A stretch of DNA of 64,000 bases from XYD12-FULL-36-8 sp964613805 (GTDB lineage Bacteria; Bacteroidota; Ignavibacteria; Ignavibacteriales; Ignavibacteriaceae): positions 1-64,000 of the forward strand of contig CAZTJF010000012.1 of assembly GCA_964613805.1 (NCBI GenBank). The letters run 5' to 3'. Made by a program: the position numbers and the translations under genes. How positions within the stretch are numbered: the first letter of the stretch is position 1; the number at the start of each line of letters is the position of its first letter. Shown here in pieces: positions 8,672-17,474 of the stretch. The notes beneath the pieces were generated by a model. The model did no database searches, was not told where the DNA came from, and saw only the letters and a list, made by a program, of their open reading frames with translations.

Positions 8672-8891
8672 TATTTTCAAAGAGAGAATCCCTCTGTAAT
8701 TAGAACAGCGTTAGAGTTTTCACTATTAATAAATAGAACTGCAGCATCACAATCGTAGCTTTAACATTAGCATTACAATCCCAAATCACTTCCGAGCAAT
8801 CTTTTTTGTATTATTGCTTACAGAAATGTGGCAAAAATCCAAGTGCTGATTTTAAAAATTCATTTAATACTTTAACTGATAAAGACTGATC

Positions 8892-9644
8892 ATGAACAAA
8901 TACTATGAGAAAGAATTTGAACTCCGTTATTTCGAGATGAATAATTTTGGTGAAGCATCTCCAACTACAATCTTAGCTTTGTTGGAAGAAACTGCCGCCG
9001 ATCACTGCTATTCGATAGGTTACAGCTTGTATGATCTTCAAAAACAAAATATCGGATGGGTTTTACTTTCCGGCATCATTAAAATGGAGCGCTATCCTAT
9101 CTACAAAGAAAAAATTTTTATACGAACCTGGCTGTCAACTTATTCTACAGTTAGAGGATTTAGGGAAAATCTAATTTATGATGAGAAGAGAAATATTGTC
9201 GGCAGATCACGGGGCTTATGGCTTTTCTTTGATACTAAAAGAAGAAGACCCATCAAAGTTTTAGATGAGATTTTACAGAAATGGTCCTTTGATGAAACAC
9301 TAAGTATAGAACACGATATAACTCAAAAAATTGAACCGATTGAATCCTCAGCAAATACCCAAATATTTAAGGTAAGCAGATACGATGTTGACTCTTACGA
9401 TCACGTAAACAACATTAAATATCTTTACTGGCTGATGGAATCAATGCCGCAAGAAGTCGTAAACAATTTTTACATGCACTCAATAGACGGACGCTTTTTA
9501 GCGGAAGCACAATATGGCGACACGCTCATTTCTTTTACCGAAAAGGATAACTATGACAATTCTTTTATTCACACCATCAAAACCCAATCGAACAATAAAG
9601 TGTGCGCAACGGCGAAAACTGTTTGGAAGAAGAGAGTAACTTAG
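8892..9644 (+). CDS. acyl-ACP thioesterase family protein
   Basis: A 250-residue double hot-dog protein of the FatA/FatB-related acyl-ACP thioesterase family. The first half shows LLEETAADHCYSIGYSLYDL and GWVLLSGIIKMERYP. The second half has SRYDVDSYDHVNNIKYLYWL, where the D-x-x-H/N-x-x-N segment is the catalytic region of the family. It should release fatty acids from acyl carrier protein. No lipid genes are adjacent. Confidence 0.85.
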   Translation: MNKYYEKEFELRYFEMNNFGEASPTTILALLEETAADHCYSIGYSLYDLQKQNIGWVLLSGIIKMERYPIYKEKIFIRTWLSTYSTVRGFRENLIYDEKRNIVGRSRGLWLFFDTKRRRPIKVLDEILQKWSFDETLSIEHDITQKIEPIESSANTQIFKVSRYDVDSYDHVNNIKYLYWLMESMPQEVVNNFYMHSIDGRFLAEAQYGDTLISFTEKDNYDNSFIHTIKTQSNNKVCATAKTVWKKRVT

Positions 9645-9793
9645 CACGAAAAGTGTCAATGCAAAAGTTATTTGATTTTTGTATTATTGTGCTAAATAAT
9701 GAAGTATATACTATACCAAAACGACTACCAGTAATTCTATAAACAATAGCGTAAAGGACCTCTGGTTTTTACTAAATTTAATAGCTGATAAAA

Positions 9794-10681
9794 ATGAATC
9801 CAATAAAATACAAAGACACATTCAAGAAGGAACTAAGGTTATTCGCGGACAAATTAAAAAAACATATTTCTACCGATACTGGTGATTGGACTATTAAGGG
9901 CTTCATTGACATCTTTAAGAATATTTATACTATTTCATCGGACACCAAAATTGTTTCGAAGATTTTGGAAATTCATATGTTTCCCCAAATACTACGGTTT
10001 GCTGATAGTATTGGCTATAACATCGTTTTAGCAGAAAAACAAAACTATTACCCAGATCTGAGTTTTGTCCACAAGGATAATGAACAAATAAAATTTGCTG
10101 TCGACATTAAGACAACCTTCAGAAGAAATGATAGTAGCGTTGGTTTTACACTTGGCAGTCATGGTGCTTATTTCATTCAGCGGGATAAATCTAAAAACAT
10201 TCAATTTCCTTACAATCAGTATTCGGGACATTTTGTTTTAGGCGTCATCTACACAAGAGTTGACTTTAATGATGAGAAAGATGGTAAAATCTACCTGGTT
10301 GATGAGCTGAGGGAAAAGCATGAAAAAATAATAAAGAGGGTTGGAGCAAGACAAGTGACCGAAGTAAAAAATTTAAAATCCATTGTATCGGTAATTCGTG
10401 ACTTTGATTTTTTCGCCGTTGAGAAGTGGAGGATTGCAAGTGATTTTCAGGGTTCGCATAATACCGCAAACATAGGTTGCATAATTGACCTAGAAGATTT
10501 GAAAAAGGAAAATGGAGCTTTCAGCAAATTAGGTGAGAAATGGTTTGATGAATATTGGCAGAACTATGGGCATATTACTCATAAGGGGAAAAAGATTACG
10601 AACCTTAAAGATTACCTTGACTTCAAGGGTAAACCCGAACTATGGCATAAAATCACAACCAAAATTTTGAGGAACAAATGA
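9794..10681 (+). CDS. EcoRV-like type II restriction endonuclease
   Basis: A 295-residue protein whose core matches EcoRV closely. The catalytic set is spaced exactly as in EcoRV: Glu59 (KILEIHMFP), Asp88 (YYPDLSF), Asp104 and Lys106 (VDIKTTF), matching E45, D74, D90 and K92. The DNA-reading loop Gly220-Ser-His-Asn223-Thr224-Ala-Asn226 keeps the Asn-Thr and Asn that contact the GATATC bases in EcoRV. It is about 50 residues longer than EcoRV because of an insertion near residues 158-205. It overlaps the methyltransferase gene by 4 bases. Cleavage of GATATC is a strong inference. Confidence 0.9.
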   Translation: MNPIKYKDTFKKELRLFADKLKKHISTDTGDWTIKGFIDIFKNIYTISSDTKIVSKILEIHMFPQILRFADSIGYNIVLAEKQNYYPDLSFVHKDNEQIKFAVDIKTTFRRNDSSVGFTLGSHGAYFIQRDKSKNIQFPYNQYSGHFVLGVIYTRVDFNDEKDGKIYLVDELREKHEKIIKRVGARQVTEVKNLKSIVSVIRDFDFFAVEKWRIASDFQGSHNTANIGCIIDLEDLKKENGAFSKLGEKWFDEYWQNYGHITHKGKKITNLKDYLDFKGKPELWHKITTKILRNK

Positions 10682-11598
10682 GGTTGATTGTTCCTCCGAT
10701 AAAAAGCCAAGGAATAAAAACTAAACTTGTTCCTTGGATCGTTGATGTAGTTAAGATTTCTAATCAATCAGGAAAGTGGATTGAACCATTTCTTGGAACA
10801 GGAGTAGTTGCCTTTAACTTAAGATTCAAACAAGCAATTCTTAATGATACTAATCCTCATATCATCAATTTTTATAAAGGGATTCAGAGCGGCATCATAA
10901 CTCCTGCAGTAGTAAGAAAATATCTGGAAGATGCTAACATGAAATTGTCGACTGCTGACGAAAACGGTTATGTATATTTCAGAGAAGTTAGGGACAGGTT
11001 CAACAAGGAGTTTTCCCCACTTGATTTACTGTTTCTTTCACGGGCAGGATTTAACGGAATGATGCGTTTCGGTAGCAAAGGAAATTGGAACATACCTTTC
11101 TGTAAAAAACCAAATAGATTTTCGCAGGCATATATCACCAAAATTGTTAATCAGGTTTCTAATGTAAAAGCCATTATTAATGAAAAGTGGGATTTTACTA
11201 ACAAGAATTTTGCAGACATCATTCCGCTTGCAACTGAAAATGATATTGTTTACTGTGACCCGCCTTATTATGGAAGATATGTTGATTACTACAATGGTTG
11301 GGCTGAACAAGATGAAGGACTATTGTTCAACCTACTCTCTCAGACAAAATCAAAATTTATCCTTTCTACTTGGCATCATAACGATTGGAGATCAAATGAA
11401 ATGATTAAAAAGTTTTGGAGCAAGTTCAACATAGTAACGCGGGACCACTTTTATCATTCTGGCGGTAATATTGAAAATCGCAGAACAGTTGTGGAGGCGC
11501 TTGTTTGCAATTTTAGCCTCAATAAAATCAGTAATCACAATCACGGAATTAAAGAACAAATGAAAAACCAGCAGCTAGCAATTTATTTGCCGAATTAA
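10678..11598 (+). CDS. D12-class (Dam-like) adenine-N6 DNA methyltransferase
   Basis: A 306-residue alpha-class m6A methyltransferase. The SAM motif is WIEPFLGTGVVAFNL and the catalytic motif IV is DPPYYGRYVDYYNGW, with target-recognition sequence between them (LFLSRAGFNGMMRFG). It starts inside the stop codon of the EcoRV-like endonuclease gene, so the two form a type II restriction-modification pair. M.EcoRV belongs to the same class. It should protect GATATC by methylating an adenine. Confidence 0.9.
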   Translation: MRLIVPPIKSQGIKTKLVPWIVDVVKISNQSGKWIEPFLGTGVVAFNLRFKQAILNDTNPHIINFYKGIQSGIITPAVVRKYLEDANMKLSTADENGYVYFREVRDRFNKEFSPLDLLFLSRAGFNGMMRFGSKGNWNIPFCKKPNRFSQAYITKIVNQVSNVKAIINEKWDFTNKNFADIIPLATENDIVYCDPPYYGRYVDYYNGWAEQDEGLLFNLLSQTKSKFILSTWHHNDWRSNEMIKKFWSKFNIVTRDHFYHSGGNIENRRTVVEALVCNFSLNKISNHNHGIKEQMKNQQLAIYLPN

Positions 11599-11716
11599 CT
11601 CACAATTCATGCTCTTAAAATTCCTGGTTTCGTTTGATTTTGCCGCAACTTCTTCTTTTTTGAAAAGCATCAATACAAACGTCAAAAAGATTTATTTGTC
11701 TTTTTAATTTTCTCCC

Positions 11717-13015
11717 ATGAAAAAATTCATTTTATATCTCTCTCTCCTTTCTCTCCACCTCTCCTTCGCCCAACACCTATACCAATCCGAGCCCGCTGTA
11801 CGTGTTAGAATATTAAACAACACCGATACACTTAAAATTATTTTTAATGATGATTGGCTGATGACAAGCGAAACTATAAGTAAGCAAATTTTACATAATG
11901 ATAGCGAAGCAGTTTTCACAATGGAAAACGACAGAATTAAAATCGTTGAACCGGGTGGTGAAAGTTATATTCCTCACGACAAATTTATTTTGCACAGCTC
12001 AAGTGATACTAGCACGTTGATAATTAAAAATGTTTCGTTTGGTGTCGGCTGGTGGTGGGAAGGAAAAGAAGACAGAATTTATGAAGGCGAACTTCATATC
12101 TACAAAACCGATGAAAATAAATTTGAAGTTGTTGTTCATTTGCTAATCGAACAATATCTTAAAGGAGTTGTACCATACGAAATTGGTCCTGACTCGCCGC
12201 TTGAAGCTTTGAAAGCACAGGCTGTTGCGGCCCGTTCCGAAGCAATCATTGCATTAAACTCAAAACTTTACAGCGGAGAACATTACGATTTAACATCGGA
12301 TGTTGAGTGCCAGGTTTTCAGCGGCAACAGAGGACGGACAGGAAAATCCGATCTCGCTGTTGAGTTGACTAAAAGTTTAATCCTATGCGAGAAAGACAAG
12401 CCAATTAATGCTTACTATGCTTCTAACTGCGGTGGACATTCGGAACTAATTAAAAATGTTTGGGGCGATCGTCCCGCTCCCGAATCTTACAATATCTCAC
12501 AATTTGATTGGGAAGAGCAGAATGATCTTGATCTTAGCGTTGAAGAGAATGTTCGCGAATGGATTTTTTCAAATCCACCGTCATACTGCAATCCAAATAT
12601 TAACCGCGAGCTGCCCGAATGGAGTCAAAATAACTTTAGATGGAAAAGAGAATTTACATTTGATGAATTAACTAAGATGACTTCGAAAGGAAAGGATTTA
12701 GGATATCTTCTCGACATAGAAATTTTAAAGAGAGGAACTTCGGGCAGAGCTTATCTCACAAAGTTTATTTTTGAAAAAGAAACCACCGAAGCAAAAGGCG
12801 AGCTAAAAATCAGACAGATGTTCTCTCCTCCTTTGAGAAGCTCATGTTTTGTAATTGATAAAACAGAAACGGGGTTTGTTCTTCACGGTGCGGGGTGGGG
12901 ACATGGAGTCGGTATGTGTCAATCCGGCGCTATCACAATGGCAAACAACGGAAAGAGTTTTGAAGAAATCTTAAAACATTATTATCAAAAAGCAGAGTTG
13001 ATGAGAATTTATTAA
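11717..13015 (+). CDS. SpoIID/LytB domain protein
   Basis: A 432-residue secreted protein with a signal peptide (MKKFILYLSLLSLHLSFAQ). The SpoIID/LytB domain is clear: EQYLKGVVPYEIGPDSPLEA, LKAQAVAARSEAI, and near the C-terminus GAGWGHGVGMCQSGA with SFEEILKHYYQKAEL. Proteins of this group act on or modulate the cleavage of peptidoglycan glycan strands; outside spore formers the role is poorly known. It is monocistronic. Confidence 0.87.
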   Translation: MKKFILYLSLLSLHLSFAQHLYQSEPAVRVRILNNTDTLKIIFNDDWLMTSETISKQILHNDSEAVFTMENDRIKIVEPGGESYIPHDKFILHSSSDTSTLIIKNVSFGVGWWWEGKEDRIYEGELHIYKTDENKFEVVVHLLIEQYLKGVVPYEIGPDSPLEALKAQAVAARSEAIIALNSKLYSGEHYDLTSDVECQVFSGNRGRTGKSDLAVELTKSLILCEKDKPINAYYASNCGGHSELIKNVWGDRPAPESYNISQFDWEEQNDLDLSVEENVREWIFSNPPSYCNPNINRELPEWSQNNFRWKREFTFDELTKMTSKGKDLGYLLDIEILKRGTSGRAYLTKFIFEKETTEAKGELKIRQMFSPPLRSSCFVIDKTETGFVLHGAGWGHGVGMCQSGAITMANNGKSFEEILKHYYQKAELMRIY

Positions 13016-13048
13016 GGTTAAAGAGAGTTATATATAAACGGCTCTGTC

Positions 13049-13197
13049 GAGGCTGTCTCATAATTTGCAAATTGTCAGTCAGAGCTTGTCTTAGCCAGAT
13101 GCTAATCAGCCTTTGGCTGAGAAGACTGACAATTCTTATTAATATCACACTTCGACAAGCCCAGTGTGATGGTAAAAATTCCTTTTGAGACAGCCTC
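13049..13197. repeat. 149-bp element with 12-bp terminal inverted repeats
   Basis: The ends are GAGGCTGTCTCA and TGAGACAGCCTC, a perfect 12-bp inverted repeat. Inside lie further palindromes: ATTGTCAGTC paired with GACTGACAAT, and ATCACAC paired with GTGTGAT. It carries no credible gene. It resembles a MITE-like or REP-like non-coding element and fills much of the gap between SpoIID and the VOC gene (13016-13421). Confidence 0.75.
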
Positions 13198-13218
13198 CTC
13201 ATCATAACAAAAGTTTAG

Positions 13219-13239
13219 ATGCTGAAATAAATTCAGCAT
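13219..13239. repeat. short hairpin ATGCTGAA/TTCAGCAT
   Basis: A perfect 8-bp stem with a 5-base loop lies 21 bases past the 149-bp element and is followed by GACAATTG. It probably belongs to the same class of dispersed palindromes. Confidence 0.55.
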
Positions 13240-13421
13240 GACAATTGCCCCACCTGATTTTATTCAAGGGAACTACTACGTCCTTTTTGTTTTAATGCCG
13301 CATATGTAAAACTTTTTACAATTTATCAAACCATTCATATCACACGTATCGCTTGCCAAGATTTCGCTTTTTAACTATGTTCAAAAAGTAAAATTAATCT
13401 TAAACGAAATAGGAGAATTAT

Positions 13422-13790
13422 ATGAGCAACAGAGTGGTGCACTTCGAAATACCATGCGACAATCCACAAAAAGTAATGAAATTTTTTGGTGATGTATTCG
13501 GCTGGACATTCCAGCAATTCGGCGATATGGAATACTGGACAGTAATTACAGGTGATGAAAAACTGCCAGGCATAAACGGCGGCTTAATGAAAAAACAAAA
13601 TCCGGGTCAGCCTGTAGCTAACTCAATTGATGTGGTAAACCTCGATGAATGTGTGAAAAAAGTAACTTCAGCAGGAGGAGAAATAGTTGTACCTAAAATG
13701 GCGATCCCTTCAGTTGGCTGGTTGGCATACTTCAAAGATCCCGATGGCAACATTCACGGTCTATATCAGAATGATCCTTCGGCAAAATGA
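13422..13790 (+). CDS. VOC family (glyoxalase/bleomycin resistance-like) protein
   Basis: A 122-residue single VOC-fold protein starting MSNRVVHFEIPCDNPQKVMKFFGDVFGWTFQQFG, with the usual GGLMKKQNPGQPV and AIPSVGWLAYFKDPDGNIHGLYQ segments. The start follows an AGGAG sequence. His7 and the C-terminal His/Glu positions could bind a metal. Substrate unknown; members include glyoxalases and dioxygenases. Confidence 0.87.
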   Translation: MSNRVVHFEIPCDNPQKVMKFFGDVFGWTFQQFGDMEYWTVITGDEKLPGINGGLMKKQNPGQPVANSIDVVNLDECVKKVTSAGGEIVVPKMAIPSVGWLAYFKDPDGNIHGLYQNDPSAK

Positions 13791-14199
13791 TTTGCAAAAA
13801 TTCACCATTAGAAAAAAATTAAACCCTCATAATTATTTTGTGGATAAACCATTTTCACGCAATGAGTTTGATCGACTGCAATCATCTGCACAAGCAATAG
13901 TGCGACGCCGCTCAATTGCTGCCGCAGCAGTCAGTGTTTCTCTCGGGTTGATTTCGCTTTGGTTTTTGGAATGGGTAGATTCATTTTTTCCAAAATCCAA
14001 TAGAATTATAATTTCAATTGCAACATTCTTAATTTTCATTGCTACAGTCGTATGGCTTCTTTTTAGGATGAAACGATCTGCACGGACTTACACTATAAAA
14101 TGTCCTCAGTGCGGCAAAATTCTTGAGCAAGAAAGTCAGAGAATTGCCTCAGCAACAGAAAAGTGTGATCAATGCGGTGGAGTTGTTATAGAAAATTAA
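13771..14199 (+). CDS. small two-helix membrane protein with zinc ribbon
   Basis: A basic N-terminal stretch precedes two membrane helices: about AAAAVSVSLGLISLWFLEW, then RIIISIATFLIFIATVVWLLF. A C-terminal zinc ribbon follows (CPQCGKILEQ ... KCDQCGG). The start is uncertain: ATG at 13771 overlaps the VOC gene by 20 bases, while TTG at 13792 would begin just after its stop. Function unknown. Confidence 0.65.
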   Translation: MILRQNDLQKFTIRKKLNPHNYFVDKPFSRNEFDRLQSSAQAIVRRRSIAAAAVSVSLGLISLWFLEWVDSFFPKSNRIIISIATFLIFIATVVWLLFRMKRSARTYTIKCPQCGKILEQESQRIASATEKCDQCGGVVIEN

Positions 14200-14267
14200 A
14201 TGGACTCATTGCGTTTAATTATACAACAATTAATAATCTCAAATAAAAATAACCGAAGAAAAATTTT

Positions 14268-15158
14268 ATGCAGAATTTAACCCCATGTCTTTGGTTTGAT
14301 AATGAGGCCGAAGAAGCTGTTATTTTTTATACATCACTTTTCGAAAATTCTGCAATTAAAAAAATTGCACGATTTGGGAAAGAAGGTTTTGAATATCATC
14401 ATAAACCGGAAGGTTCGGTGATGACTGTTGATTTTATATTGAACGGACAATCATTTATTTCTCTCAATGGCGGACCGGATTTTAAGTTTAACGAATCAAT
14501 TTCATTCTTTGTCTATTGTGGTTCGGAAGAGCGAATTAATTTCTTGTATAAAAAGCTTTCTGAAGGCGGCTCTGTTAATATGCCATTGGATAAATATGAT
14601 TGGAGCCCAAAGTATGCCTGGGTGAAAGATAAGTTTGGTGCATCATGGCAGCTTGATGTTGAGGATGTAAACTCACCACAAAAAATTGTTCCTTCATTTC
14701 TGTTTGTGAATGAAAAATTTAAACGAGTAAAAGAAGCTGTTAATAACCTCACATCTATCTTTCCAAATTCGAAAGTGATTTTAGAATTTCCATATGACAA
14801 ATCTCTGAACTTTCCTAACGACACTTTACTCTTTGCTCAATTCAAACTAAACAATTATTTATTTAATGCAATGAGCAGCACACTTAAACACAATTTTGAT
14901 TTTAATGAAGCTATTTCATTTATTATTTACTGCAATAATCAGGATGAAATAGATCATTACTGGCAAAAACTCACCGATGGCGGAGAAGAGGTTCAATGCG
15001 GCTGGCTGAAAGATAAATTTGGAATTTCATGGCAAGTTGTTCCAACTATATTTAATGAGTTAATGAAAAATCCTAAAAATGCAAGTAAAGTGATGAATTC
15101 AATGTTTGAAATGAAAAAGTTTGATATAAATAAATTAGTTGAGGCAGTTAATGGATAA
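14268..15158 (+). CDS. tandem PhnB/VOC-like (DUF1338-type 3-demethylubiquinone MT-like) protein
   Basis: A 296-residue protein made of two PhnB-like VOC domains. The first (residues 1-130) starts QNLTPCLWFDNEAEEAVIFYTSLF and ends in WVKDKFGASWQL. The second (about 138-290) ends with the parallel WLKDKFGISWQVVP. Such proteins are often labelled 3-demethylubiquinone-9 3-methyltransferases, but they lack a SAM-binding fold. The last 8 bases overlap the next gene, so it is probably coupled to the SRPBCC protein. Confidence 0.83.
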   Translation: MQNLTPCLWFDNEAEEAVIFYTSLFENSAIKKIARFGKEGFEYHHKPEGSVMTVDFILNGQSFISLNGGPDFKFNESISFFVYCGSEERINFLYKKLSEGGSVNMPLDKYDWSPKYAWVKDKFGASWQLDVEDVNSPQKIVPSFLFVNEKFKRVKEAVNNLTSIFPNSKVILEFPYDKSLNFPNDTLLFAQFKLNNYLFNAMSSTLKHNFDFNEAISFIIYCNNQDEIDHYWQKLTDGGEEVQCGWLKDKFGISWQVVPTIFNELMKNPKNASKVMNSMFEMKKFDINKLVEAVNG

Positions 15159-15570
15159 CAAAACAAAAATAACAGTTGAAGCCAAGATTGACGCACTAGT
15201 GGAAAAAGTTTGGGATTATTACACCAAACCCGAACACATTGTTAAATGGAATTTTGCTTCTGAAGATTGGCATTGTCCAAGCGCATCCAACGATATGCGA
15301 GTTGGTGGAAAATATACTGTAAGAATGGAAGCTAAAAACGGCAGTTTTGGTTTTGACTTTGAAGCAATCTATGACGAAATAGCTTTTGGTGAAAAAATAA
15401 CTTACACTATGACAGACGGCAGACAAGCAACTGTGACTTTTAAAAACCTTAATGACAAAACCGAAGTTACCGTAACATTTGAAGCTGAAACCGAAAACCC
15501 AATTGAATTACAGCGAGACGGCTGGCAAGCAATACTTAACAACTTCAAAAAGTATGTGGAAAATAATTGA
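15151..15570 (+). CDS. SRPBCC (AHSA1-like) domain protein
   Basis: About 139 residues starting at the ATG at 15151 (MDNKTKITVEAKIDALVEKVWDYYTKPEHI). The fold signature is clear: KPEHIVKWNFASEDWHCP, MRVGGKYTVRMEAKNGSFGFDF, and the C-terminal helix QRDGWQAILNNFKKYVEN. AHSA1-type domains bind lipids or small molecules, and some aid Hsp90. Overlap with the upstream PhnB gene suggests the two are translated together. Confidence 0.85.
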   Translation: MDNKTKITVEAKIDALVEKVWDYYTKPEHIVKWNFASEDWHCPSASNDMRVGGKYTVRMEAKNGSFGFDFEAIYDEIAFGEKITYTMTDGRQATVTFKNLNDKTEVTVTFEAETENPIELQRDGWQAILNNFKKYVENN

Positions 15571-15675
15571 GATAGTTATTGAAGAATTTCTAACACCTGA
15601 ATAGTTTGGTTTTAGATAACTAATTCGTTAGCAAATACATCGGCATTGTCATCATGAATATAGATTTTAATATGG

Positions 15676-15705
15676 GATATCTGTTATGTTGCTTAAAGAA
15701 TTTTG
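15676..15705 (+). repeat. TGCNTAAAGAATTTTG motif, copy 2
   Basis: The core TGCTTAAAGAATTTTG is preceded by GATATCTGTTATGT. It lies 87 bases upstream of the DUF4256 start. It contains a GATATC sequence, the expected target of the EcoRV-like pair. Confidence 0.5.
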
Positions 15706-15791
15706 TTACAGGCAATGTCAGACCACCGCACAATCAGACAGTTACGTAAGCTATTGTGCAAGTCATGTAAAACAAATTAGAATAACACATT

Positions 15792-16382
15792 ATGAATAAG
15801 AGAAATAACAAGGAGTTGCCATCAAAACAACCTGCGTTGCCAGCAGGCAGGTACGAAGAGTTACTCAGTATATTAAAAACCCGATTTGAGAAAAACATGA
15901 ACCGGCATAAAGGAATTGACTGGACAAAAGTAGAAGCCAAACTAAAAGCAAATCCTCAGAAAATATGGTCGCTTAATATTATGGAAGAAACGGGCGGTGA
16001 ACCGGATGTTGTTGATCATGATAAAAAGACAGGTGAATACGTTTTTTACGATTGCTCTGCTGAAAGTCCTATTGGTCGCAGAAGTGTTTGTTACGACAAG
16101 GAAGCGTTGGAGTCAAGGAAAGAAAATAAACCGCTCAAAAGTGCTGTCGGTATGGCGGCTGAAATGGGTATTGATCTATTGACAGAAGAGCAGTATCGTA
16201 AATTACAACAGTTTGGAAAGTTCGATACGAAAACATCGAGCTGGATAAAAACACCTTCTGAGATTAGAAAACTTGGCGGAGCCATCTTTTGCGATCGCAG
16301 GTACGACGCTGTCTTCGTTTATCACAACGGGGCAGAATCTTATTATGCAGCTCGAGGATTCCGTGGCTCGCTAAAGATCTAA
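15792..16382 (+). CDS. DUF4256 domain protein
   Basis: A 196-residue protein with the DUF4256 signature: LLSILKTRFEKNMNRHKGIDW, SLNIMEETGGEPDVV, YVFYDCSAESPIGRRSVCYD, and the C-terminal RYDAVFVYHNGAESYYAARG. Function unknown. Near its N-terminus the residues PALPAGR come from a partly palindromic DNA segment (15831-15851) that looks like an inserted repeat, and related proteins normally lack it. This does not break the frame. Confidence 0.85.
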   Translation: MNKRNNKELPSKQPALPAGRYEELLSILKTRFEKNMNRHKGIDWTKVEAKLKANPQKIWSLNIMEETGGEPDVVDHDKKTGEYVFYDCSAESPIGRRSVCYDKEALESRKENKPLKSAVGMAAEMGIDLLTEEQYRKLQQFGKFDTKTSSWIKTPSEIRKLGGAIFCDRRYDAVFVYHNGAESYYAARGFRGSLKI

Positions 16383-16401
16383 TGCCAACAATTTGTAAAA
16401 T

Positions 16402-16791
16402 ATGAACAAAGACATCCAAACATACAACAACTCGCAATCACCTTCTGACACAGAAATTTGTAATTTGCTTGCAAAAACAATTTGCGATTGTCTACCGAAA
16501 GCGGAAAATAAAATTTGGCACGCTCACCCAGTTTGGTTTTTGGAAGAAAATCCAATTGTTGGTTACAGCAAATTAAAAAACTCTATTCGTTTATTGTTTT
16601 GGAGCGGACAATCATTTGATGAGGAAGCATTACAAAAAGAAGGCAGTTTCAAAGCTGCTGAAATACGTTACACCGCAGTTAACCAAATTGATACAAAAGA
16701 TTTAAAACGTTGGCTAAAAAAAGCTGAGGCAATACAATGGGACTATAAAAATTTAATCAAACGTAAAGGCAAACTGGAAAGATTAAAATGA
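16402..16791 (+). CDS. DUF1801-type protein
   Basis: A 129-residue protein that fits the DUF1801/YdhG-like family loosely: KAENKIWHAHPVWFLEENPIVGYSKLKNSIRLLFWSG and a basic C-terminal helix (KRWLKKAEAIQWDY). Its last 4 bases overlap a second DUF1801 gene. Such frataxin-like proteins have been linked to iron handling, but the role here is unproven. Confidence 0.7.
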   Translation: MNKDIQTYNNSQSPSDTEICNLLAKTICDCLPKAENKIWHAHPVWFLEENPIVGYSKLKNSIRLLFWSGQSFDEEALQKEGSFKAAEIRYTAVNQIDTKDLKRWLKKAEAIQWDYKNLIKRKGKLERLK

Positions 16792-17192
16792 AACCAGCTT
16801 CAAAACAATCATCACCCTACGGTTCGACAAAGTTTATGACCATAGACGAATATCATAAAATATTTTCCGAAGATGTTCGAACAATTTTGCAGCGGCTCCG
16901 TAAAATAATAAAGCAAGCAGCTCCTCAAGCAGTAGAAGTAATCAGTTACAATATGCCAGCATTTAAGTTAAATAAGGTTTTGGTTTATTATGCGGTTCAT
17001 AAAACGCATATTGGTTTATATCCGACACCTTCACCAATTATGTTTTTTAAAGACGAGTTAGTAAAATTCAATACATCAAAAGGCGCTATTCAATTTCCCA
17101 TCAACAAACCATTGCCCACAACCTTAATAAAGAAAATTGTAAGGTATCGAGTAGCAGAAGATAAAGAAAAAACGAAACGACTGGAAAAATAA
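16788..17192 (+). CDS. DUF1801 (YdhG-like) protein
   Basis: A 134-residue protein with the typical DUF1801 layout: IDEYHKIFSEDVRTILQRLRKII, VEVISYNMPAFKLN, HIGLYPTPSPIMFFKDEL, and FPINKPLPTTLIKKIVRYR. The fold is frataxin-like, and B. subtilis YdhG has been described as an iron chaperone. It overlaps the previous gene by 4 bases, so this is a co-translated pair of related proteins. Confidence 0.85.
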   Translation: MKPASKQSSPYGSTKFMTIDEYHKIFSEDVRTILQRLRKIIKQAAPQAVEVISYNMPAFKLNKVLVYYAVHKTHIGLYPTPSPIMFFKDELVKFNTSKGAIQFPINKPLPTTLIKKIVRYRVAEDKEKTKRLEK

Positions 17193-17474
17193 ATTGGGAC
17201 AGAGAGAAATACTACTTGTCACCACGAACTATCCATCAGGCAGCAAGTCTATGGCTAAGTCAAAACAAGATATGTAAATCCTGATCTTTCTGCAGCAAGT
17301 TTTTTCAGAATTCAATGCTTATACACATTTCCTTGCTCTAAAATTTTCCTGAGCGAACTACCTTAAAAAGTTGAATGCCTTATAATATTCACAAGATTAT
17401 TTTTTTATCCTTCAGGAAATTGAGTATAAAATTTATTACATTTAAAGTGAATCAATTAAAAAAAGGACAAAAAT

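Noticed and set aside
12933..13205. 90-codon minus-strand frame over the SpoIID 3' end
   Set aside because: It lies across the coding strand of SpoIID and the 149-bp palindromic element and has no protein features.
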